Shown in pieces: positions 6,257 through 10,159 of a stretch of 10,159 bases of DNA. Below the pieces are notes generated by a model. That model searched no databases and was not told where the DNA came from. It saw only the letters and a program-made list of their open reading frames with translations. Position 1 is the first letter of the stretch. Each line of letters begins with the position of its first letter. A program made the position numbers and the translations under genes. The stretch covers positions 1 through 10,159 of the forward strand of contig MVRP01000151.1 in the NCBI GenBank assembly GCA_002067405.1, given 5' to 3'. Source of the DNA: Syntrophorhabdaceae bacterium PtaU1.Bin034. GTDB taxonomy: Bacteria; Desulfobacterota_G; Syntrophorhabdia; Syntrophorhabdales; WCHB1-27.

Positions 6257-6284
6257 AAGATAAGCACTGTGATGATATTGTCCA
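6257..6284 (-). promoter_or_regulatory. Possible sigma-70-like promoter for the DUF1059 gene
   Basis: On the minus strand TGGACA (6279-6284) is followed after 16 bases by TATCTT (6257-6262). It stands about 50 bases before the start codon. The fit is moderate and untested. Confidence 0.35.
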
Positions 6285-6559
6285 GGGAGGACGCTAGGAG
6301 ATGCCTTGTCATTGTGTCGCAAAACCAGGGCCGCGCACGGAGGCGCTGCGGACCGGGTCTTAGAGCTGAATTTTACCGAACGGCACACAAGGCCCAATCG
6401 CTCCCTATCAACTTTTGGTGCAATTGCGGCACACTGATCCAGGCAGAAGGATCATAGCTCTGCCACGTTGATAGAAACAGGGGGAGTCGTTCGGTTTCCG
6501 GTCATGGGCCGGTTTACTGTCTCCAAAACTTCGTAAAGACACTAAAGTCTTTTTAATCA
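6285..6559. other. Intergenic, no gene seen
   Basis: About 275 bases between the DUF1059 promoter region and the IS200-like element have no coding frame of recognisable character on either strand. A weak A/T-rich hairpin (AAAGAC 6535-6540, GTCTTT 6547-6552) followed by T residues stands just before the element's left end and might be a weak terminator or part of the element. Confidence 0.4.
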
Positions 6560-6567
6560 AAAGAATT

Positions 6568-6588
6568 CCTCGAAGCTCTGCTTCGGGG
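6568..6588 (+). repeat. Left-end hairpin of the IS200-like element
   Basis: CGAAGC (6571-6576), loop TCT, GCTTCG (6580-6585), with flanking CCT/GGG pairs. Beyond it, ATTC (6565-6568) and GAAT (6591-6594) can extend the stem past a TA bulge. The same sequence design recurs at 7057-7081. Confidence 0.75.
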
Positions 6589-6600
6589 TAGAATAGCGGT

Positions 6601-7082
6601 GTGAGTGAACATGTCCTCAAACGATACAACAAAACGCTGTTGCTTTACCACCTCGTCTGCCCGGCGAAGTATAGGAGAAAGGTGTTTACCTGAGAAGTGG
6701 AGTACACGCTTACGGACGTATGCATGGGAATAGGGGAGAGGTACGAGATGCATTTTGTAGAGATAGGCGCAGATGAAGATCACGTGCATTTTCTGGTGCA
6801 GAGCGTACCCGCTTGTCCCCATCCGCTATAGCCCAGATCACAAAAAGCATAACGGCAAAGGAAATCTTTCTCCGCCACCCCGAGGTAAAAAAAGTGCTCT
6901 GGGGTGGAAAGTTTTGGACGAGTGGGTTCTATGCCAACACCGTCGGTCGATACGGCAATGTGAAAGCAATACGCGACTACGTCAGAAAGCAGGGCCGCAC
7001 CTATCATCAAATTCATAGAGGCCAACTCATGCTTTTTGATCTTTCAAGGCCTTTGATACCTCGCAGCTCTGCTGCGGGGTAG
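6601..7082 (+). pseudogene. tnpA: IS200-like Y1 transposase (TnpA), nonsense plus frameshift
   Basis: The plus frame from GTG 6601 reads LKRYNKTLLLYHLVCPAKYR then VF before a TGA at 6691-6693 (codon 31). It continues in the same frame with MGIGERYEMHFVEIGADEDH and the HUH metal motif HVH at 6781-6789, up to QSVP. Near 6805-6812 the meaning moves by -1 into LSPSAIAQITKSITAKEIF. That frame continues with WGGKFWTSGFYANTVGRYGN and YVRKQG, where the catalytic Tyr is expected, and stops at TAG 7080-7082 inside the right-end hairpin. The total, about 160 codons, is normal for IS200 TnpA. Two lesions make the gene dead. One missing base in the C-rich stretch would explain the shift. Confidence 0.85.
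7057..7081 (+). repeat. Right-end hairpin of the IS200-like element
   Basis: TACCTCGCAGC (7057-7067), loop TCT, GCTGCGGGGTA (7071-7081): an 11-bp stem with a single T-G wobble. The loop and overall design equal those of the left-end hairpin, with one compensated G-C for A-T exchange in the stem. It overlaps the tnpA stop and is followed after four bases by the 5' end of the group IIC intron. Confidence 0.8.
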
Positions 7083-7621
7083 TTCATGCGCCCAGCATGG
7101 GCGCAATCCCGGAGGTGAAAGTCCTCTCGTAAGCTGGCCACAGCGAGCGAAGCGAAGCACCACTGCGCGAGGGTGACCGAGCGTGGGAAGGAAGTGCGGA
7201 ACGAAGCCACGAGCCGATGGACAAGAACCGGATACGAGGCATGATCTGTCAAGGCGAGCGAACCTGACATCGCGAAGCTTTTGTGGTCAAGGAGACACAT
7301 TGTGTAAATCCGGCGGTTGTGTGGTGAAGGATCGCGTTCTTACCTGGGAAGATCTCGTCTTATGTCTGAAAGGGCAGCGGCTAAATGCCGTAGGCGAGAA
7401 GTCAGCAAGAGGCCATAATAGCCGGATCAACCGGTGAAGGGCCGAACGGGAAGGAGGGCCATGTACAATGACTCTCGGACACGCATTGCATCAGAAGCCC
7501 GGGATACCGGGGCGGGTCGCGGAAAGGCATTAAGGTGAAGCCTTCTGCCAAAACGATTCGTGATGAAGCCTGTCCGGCGTGTCACTGACTGCAAGGCTCG
7601 GGGACAACCTCAACTTCTCGA

Positions 7622-7655
7622 ATCGCCCGGTGCGGACCCGCATGCCGGGTGGCGT
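7622..7655 (+). ncRNA. Group II intron domain V
   Basis: This 34-nt hairpin has a lower stem, CCCGG (7626-7630) with CCGGG (7645-7649), an upper stem, TGCG with CGCA, a four-base GACC loop and a two-base bulge TG (7643-7644). The catalytic triad position reads CGC (7624-7626) and pairs with GTG (7649-7651). CGC in place of the common AGC is the class C form. No lesion is seen in the core, so this active-site element could still fold. Confidence 0.78.
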
Positions 7656-7693
7656 GGCAGGGGAGTGGTCGAAAGGTCGCCCCCTATGCCGAT
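7656..7693 (+). ncRNA. Probable group II intron domain VI and 3' end
   Basis: AGGGG (7659-7663) can pair with CCCCT (7681-7685 region) around an inner GGTCGAAAGGTC element. The sequence then runs CTATGCCGAT, ending in AT as expected of the AY 3' terminus. The branch adenosine cannot be assigned safely by eye. Confidence 0.45.
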
Positions 7694-8010
7694 TTGCCCG
7701 GCGTAACTGACACCTGCTGATTTTAGCGGCCTTTTCCGGCCCCGTCTCGTGCTGCTGGAAATCATTATTTCCGTCCCATTGAACGGCGTATAGACTCCAT
7801 AATCTGACATATTGAACAGCGCGCCGCCCATGGAGTGCCCTCTAATGGGTGCTACTCGTGGCGGATGACTGGCGCTGTTCTGTGCTCGAATTCACGCGGC
7901 AATCGTGCCTATATAGGGCACCGAATGATAGGACGGGTGCTGAAGCAAGCAAGGCGGGCGCCTACCTTTGTGCGAATTACCCCGGATGCAGGTTGTCCGC
8001 CAATTCAGTA
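7694..8010. other. Intergenic, no gene seen
   Basis: Between the intron 3' end and the antitoxin promoter I find no frame with recognisable coding character on either strand. There are short palindromic stretches such as GGAAATCATTATTTCC (7750-7765) and AGCGGCCTTTTCCGGCC (7725-7741), but none that I can name. Confidence 0.45.
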
Positions 8011-8039
8011 TTGACAATGCTCCTACCAGTATCTATCCT
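8011..8039 (+). promoter_or_regulatory. Consensus-like promoter of the antitoxin gene, leaderless mRNA predicted
   Basis: TTGACA (8011-8016), a 17-base spacer and TATCCT (8034-8039). Transcription would be expected about seven bases downstream, at or next to the A of the ATG at 8046. No Shine-Dalgarno sequence precedes that ATG. Confidence 0.7.
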
Positions 8040-8045
8040 TGCGGT

Positions 8046-8294
8046 ATGAAAACAGCGATATCGCTTCCCGATGAGATGTTCAAGGAGATCGAAGAAGTCA
8101 CCAAGGAGTGCGAGTGCTCCCGCAGCCAGGTTTTTGTTATGGCCGTGAAGGAATTCCTTGAGAGAAGGAGATCGAAAAAGCTTTTGGAGGCCCTGAACGA
8201 AGCTTATGCAGGATCAGAGACTCCCGAAGAGACCGAGTCGAGGCGACAGGCAAAGGCATACTACCGGGCGAGGGCTCGAAAGGAGCCCTATTGA
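8046..8294 (+). CDS. Ribbon-helix-helix antitoxin (MazE-like)
   Basis: From ATG 8046 the 82-residue protein reads MKTAISLPDEMFKEIEEVTK, a DNA-contacting beta strand followed by the first helix. Then comes ECECSRSQVFVMAVKEFLER, the turn and second helix of a ribbon-helix-helix domain. A charged C-terminal arm (EETESRRQAKAYYRARARKE) would be the toxin-binding part. Upstream in-frame GTG 7968 is rejected: the extra 26 residues lack family character and would span the promoter. The stop overlaps the toxin start as TTGA (8291-8294). By family analogy it should bind its own promoter. The gene appears intact while its toxin is not, so it may persist as an orphan antitoxin. Confidence 0.85.
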   Translation: MKTAISLPDEMFKEIEEVTKECECSRSQVFVMAVKEFLERRRSKKLLEALNEAYAGSETPEETESRRQAKAYYRARARKEPY

Positions 8295-8575
8295 GCGATA
8301 TCCGGCAAGGCGACATTTTCTGGATTGATTTCGAAGATCCGAAAGGATCTGAGCAAGGGTATCGACATCCTTGCGTGGTAGTTCAGAACAACCTCTTCAA
8401 TGCGAGCCGCCTCGGCACGACGGTGGTTTGTGCGCTTACCTCCAATCTGGAGAGGGCGAAGGCACCCGGCAACGTGGTGCTTAAAAAGGGCGAGGGAAAC
8501 CTGTCCGGAGATGCTGAGAAAGTTTTACGGTCATCACGACGTCGCCCCGAAAGAGAGCGATGCTCTCCGCCATGA
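8291..8575 (+). pseudogene. MazF-family endoribonuclease toxin, C-terminally truncated
   Basis: TTG 8291 overlaps the antitoxin stop and has AAAGGAG at 8279-8285. The first 70 residues are a clear MazF: IRQGDIFWIDFEDPKGSEQG, then YRHPCVVVQNN with the catalytic-region Arg25, and VVCALTSNLERAKAPGNV with the Thr50 position. MazF proteins are usually about 110 residues. Here the similarity ends after GEGNLS at about 8506, where family members normally continue into the C-terminal helix. The frame then runs on as an unrelated Arg-rich tail to TGA 8573-8575. The missing part closes the dimer, so the toxin is likely inactive. The break lies close to a nested inverted repeat (8529-8580) and a truncated recombinase gene, which suggests recombination at this spot. 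Confidence 0.82.
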
Positions 8576-8580
8576 TGACC
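8529..8580. repeat. Nested inverted repeat at the MazF/recombinase junction
   Basis: GGTCATCA (8529-8536) and TGATGACC (8573-8580) are perfect 8-bp inverted repeats. Inside them GAGAGC (8553-8558), GAT and GCTCTC (8562-8567) form a perfect 6-bp hairpin. The unit occupies the seam between two truncated genes. Without a second copy I cannot say whether it is an attachment site, a mobile-element end or coincidence. Confidence 0.5.
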
Positions 8581-8587
8581 ACCAAAA

Positions 8588-9127
8588 TTGATCACTTTAA
8601 CAATATCAGAAAACTGGAGCGTTGCGAAGGCGACTAACCCACACTGGTTACGGAGCTTGCTCGTTACTGCCCTTCATACGGGTATGCGTAGAGGCGAAAT
8701 CCTGAACCTGACATGGAAAGATATCGACTTCAAGAGAAATCTTATCAGGGTTGAGAGGTCGAAGAACGGTGAGAAGAGATCCGTACCCATGTCCCAGACG
8801 CTTCAGGAGACCCTTAAGGAGATCAGGATAAGAGATATATCAGGTCGTGTGTTTCCAATGGCTGTACGAAGCCTGAGAGCCGCCTACGCGCAGGTACTGG
8901 AACGGGCAGAGATCATGGACTTTCGATTTCACGACCTTCGACACACGTTTGCAACAAAGCTTGTTCAGAATGGGGTAGACCTTTACAAAGTCAAGGAACT
9001 TCTGGGACACAAGACCATCTCCATGACGATGCGCTATGCTCATCACTACCCGGAGAGCCTGAGATCATCAGTCGAGGTCCTGGACACGTGCTACAATTCT
9101 GCTACAATCGCTCAGGTGAGAAGTTGA
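8588..9127 (+). pseudogene. Tyrosine recombinase (phage integrase family), catalytic domain only
   Basis: The frame enters the catalytic domain almost at once: LLVTALHTGMRRGEILNLTW carries the first catalytic Arg (residue 34), and Lys59 in ERSKNGEKR is the beta-hairpin Lys. HDLRHTFA gives His115 and Arg118. LLGHKTISMTMRYAHHYPES gives His141 and the nucleophile Tyr150. All catalytic residues are therefore present, but the roughly 150-180 residue N-terminal core-binding region is missing and the only starts are weak (TTG 8588, without a ribosome binding site). It probably cannot hold its DNA site. The gene ends at TGA 9125-9127, 32 bases before tRNA-Leu. This suggests an older integration event at the same tRNA region, separate from the P4-type integrase on the other side. 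Confidence 0.8.
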
Positions 9128-9152
9128 CAGTAATCAGGAAACCTAATAAAAT
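9124..9152 (+). promoter_or_regulatory. Promoter of tRNA-Leu
   Basis: TTGACA (9124-9129), a 17-base spacer and TAAAAT (9147-9152). The expected transcription start is at 9158-9160, practically the first base of the mature tRNA. The -35 box overlaps the recombinase stop codon. Confidence 0.7.
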
Positions 9153-9159
9153 AAGGAAC

Positions 9160-9248
9160 GCCGAAGTGGTGGAACTGGCAGACGCGCCGGACTCAAAATC
9201 CGGTGGGGTTCACCCCCCGTGCGGGTTCGATTCCCGCCTTCGGCACCA
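9160..9248 (+). tRNA. tRNA-Leu, anticodon CAA
   Basis: Acceptor stem GCCGAAG (9160-9166) pairs with CTTCGGC (9238-9244). The discriminator is A9245 and CCA is encoded at 9246-9248. The anticodon arm is CCGGA, loop CTCAAAA, TCCGG, giving anticodon CAA (reads UUG, Leu). A long variable arm (GGGGTT..CCCCC) marks a class II tRNA. The T arm is GCGGG, TTCGATT, CCCGC. All arms pair, so it should be functional. Leu tRNA genes are classic integration sites for P4-type islands, and the integrase starts 258 bases downstream. Confidence 0.95.
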
Positions 9249-9280
9249 ATTTGTAATTTGACGAAGACTTATAACGTCCA

Positions 9281-9308
9281 AAAACCCGCTGAAAATGGCG
9301 GGTTTTTT
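9281..9308 (+). terminator. Intrinsic terminator after tRNA-Leu
   Basis: AAAACCCGC (9281-9289) pairs with GCGGGTTTT (9298-9306), with an eight-base loop and a continuing T run. It would end the tRNA transcript. Confidence 0.8.
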
Positions 9309-9358
9309 GTTGTCATGTGTCCTATAGGATGCTATAAATATTACTGGAATCCAGCATT

Positions 9359-9393
9359 TTTGGGGACAGAAATGCCATGAAAATGTCCCCAAA
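9359..9393. repeat. Inverted repeat in front of the P4-type integrase
   Basis: TTTGGGGACA (9359-9368) and TGTCCCCAAA (9384-9393) are perfect 10-bp inverted repeats. A related G/C motif, CCCCC AAACAT GGGG, follows at 9406-9420. The place between tRNA attachment site and integrase gene is where arm-type integrase or Xis sites, or an integrase-gene operator, would be expected. Confidence 0.55.
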
Positions 9394-9505
9394 GAAAATT
9401 GTATGCCCCCAAACATGGGGAACTGATAATGATTCAAATAGCTTATGAAGCTTTTGCAAATGGGATTCGAATCCGCGTCCCAATGCGAGAAGAGGAGACA
9501 ACTCT

Positions 9506-10159
9506 ATGCCCAAGCGAATTATCCAGCTATCCGACGCCAAGGTAAGGAATGCTAAATCCAGGGAAAAAGAGTACAAGCTCTTTGACGGCGGCGGCCTTTA
9601 CCTCTTGGTGACTCCGACCGGGGGTAAGTATTGGCATTTCAAATATCGCTTCGACGGAAAAGAAAAGAGAATGAGCTTTGGTCCCTATCCTGAAGTCGAT
9701 CTTGCCACGGCCAGAGCGAGAAAAGAAGAAGCCCGACGACAGATTGCTAACACGATCGATCCGAGAGCCGTGAAGAAAGCCAAGAAACAGGCTGAGACAA
9801 CCGAAGCGGAAACGTTTGAAGTTATAGGCCGTGAGTGGTTTATCAAGTTCAAACCGAGGTGGTCGTCGACCCATGCCGATCTGATCCTCGGGCGGTTGGA
9901 GCGGGACTTGTTCCCGTACTTGGGGAAGCGGCCTGTCAACGAAATCAAAGCTCCTGAACTTCTCGCGGTCCTTCGTCGGGTGGAGGCTCGGGGGGCTTTA
10001 TATATGGCACATCGCCTCAGAACCATTGCCGGGCAGGTTCTCCGGTACGCCGTCGCCACAGGACGGGCGGAGCGAGACTGTTCAGGAGACCTGAAAGGAG
10101 CGCTGCCGCAGCCGGTAGAACAGCACTACGCGGCGATTACCGATCCCAAGGAGGTAGCA
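9506..10159 (+). CDS. P4-type tyrosine integrase with DUF4102 arm-binding domain, N-terminal part
   Basis: The frame is open for 218 codons to the window end. ATG 9506 has an AGAGGAGA ribosome binding site ending 7 bases upstream. Residues about 6-95 are the Arm DNA-binding domain: IQLSDAKVRNAKSREKEYKL, then FDGGGLYLLVTPTGGKYWHF and RMSFGPYPEVDLATARARKE. From about 105 a helical core-binding domain begins (GREWFIKFKPRWSSTHADLI, then LERDLFPYLGKRPVNEI). The catalytic domain lies beyond the window. These integrases insert islands into the 3' end of tRNA genes, and the gene sits directly downstream of tRNA-Leu in the usual orientation, so the island body should lie to the right. No lesion is seen in this part. 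Confidence 0.9.
   Translation, partial: MPKRIIQLSDAKVRNAKSREKEYKLFDGGGLYLLVTPTGGKYWHFKYRFDGKEKRMSFGPYPEVDLATARARKEEARRQIANTIDPRAVKKAKKQAETTEAETFEVIGREWFIKFKPRWSSTHADLILGRLERDLFPYLGKRPVNEIKAPELLAVLRRVEARGALYMAHRLRTIAGQVLRYAVATGRAERDCSGDLKGALPQPVEQHYAAITDPKEVA

Larger units (their letters stand above)
6560..7085 (+). mobile_element. IS200/IS605-family element, inactive
   Basis: A Y1 transposase gene (6601-7082) is flanked by two near-identical hairpins, at 6568-6588 and 7057-7081. Elements of this family transpose as single strands, and TnpA recognises subterminal hairpins at both ends, which agrees with this layout. There is no tnpB/IscB gene, so it is of the IS200 type. The outer tips cannot be fixed without a related copy. 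The transposase carries a stop and a frameshift, so the copy could only move if TnpA came from elsewhere. A group IIC intron follows the right hairpin directly. Confidence 0.75.
7086..7693 (+). mobile_element. Group IIC intron without reverse transcriptase (ORF-less)
   Basis: The 5' end, ATGCGCCCAGCATGGGCGCA, closely follows the group IIC pattern seen in the Oceanobacillus O.i.I1 intron (recalled, not aligned), including the stem 7088-7094/7098-7104. GGAGGTGAAAGTCCTC follows, then a structured domain I. Further on, TCTTACC..GGAAGATCT and GAAGTCAGCAAGAGGCCATA (7398-7417) also match the group IIC core. Domain V is at 7622-7655 and a domain VI-like hairpin follows. The first base appears as A where introns usually have G. 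Only about 180 bases lie between the core end (about 7440) and domain V, so the roughly 400-codon maturase is absent; no RT motif (YADD) is seen. The 3' end near 7693 (..CTATGCCGAT) is estimated. The position just 3' of a stem-loop is the known target habit of this class. Confidence 0.75.

Noticed and set aside
7183..7437. Plus-strand 84-codon open frame inside the intron
   Set aside because: It lies within the structured domain I-III RNA, lacks reverse-transcriptase motifs and has no credible start.
7968..8045. Upstream GTG start for the RHH antitoxin
   Set aside because: It would add 26 residues without family character and place the consensus promoter inside the coding region.
1..10159. 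CRISPR array
   Set aside because: No regularly spaced direct repeats of 24-40 bases were seen anywhere in the window.

Overview
The window reads as an accessory, decaying stretch of a bacterial chromosome. Moderately GC-rich coding, a Gly-rich TonB/ExbB/ExbD locus and an IS200-type transposase of this style suggest an anaerobic Desulfobacterota/Geobacter-like organism, but this is an impression from sequence style and not a demonstrated placement. Nearly every module is a fragment or carries a lesion, and mobile elements lie between and inside the modules.

Layout. (1) 1-415: the 3' end of an IS3-family transposase abuts the 3' end of a YddA/SbmA-like ABC ATPase gene, which it interrupts just before the LSFAR helix. 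(2) 459-2171: a tonB-exbB-exbD operon in which all three genes look damaged: tonB by a frameshift, exbB by an in-frame loss covering most of the first membrane helix, exbD by a frameshift. (3) 2486-4998: plus-strand defence/toxin-antitoxin genes: an intact DUF433/DUF5615 pair, an intact serine recombinase, an ImmA/IrrE metallopeptidase with a truncated HTH, and the C-terminal half of a PIN-like protein. (4) 5030-6203, minus strand: an AbiEii-type nucleotidyltransferase remnant, an unrecognised 212-residue gene and an intact DUF1059 gene. (5) 6560-7693: a dead IS200-like element with a hairpin at each end. Directly behind its right-end hairpin sits what looks like a group IIC intron with a recognisable 5' domain I and domain V but no reverse transcriptase. 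(6) 8011-8575: an RHH antitoxin with a strong promoter that predicts a leaderless mRNA, followed by a MazF toxin cut off after about 70 residues. (7) 8588-9127: an N-terminally truncated tyrosine recombinase whose stop codon lies in the -35 box of a tRNA-Leu(CAA) promoter. (8) 9160-10159: tRNA-Leu, a terminator, repeat-rich DNA and the N-terminal part of a P4-type integrase that runs off the window. This looks like the left edge of a genomic island.

How it works together. The functional parts are probably the DUF433/DUF5615 toxin-antitoxin pair, the recombinase, DUF1059, the tRNA and perhaps the P4-type integrase. The TonB system, the IS200 element, the PIN, AbiEii and MazF toxins and the first tyrosine recombinase look inactivated. 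The most notable object is the compact ORF-less group IIC intron seated on a transposon-end hairpin.
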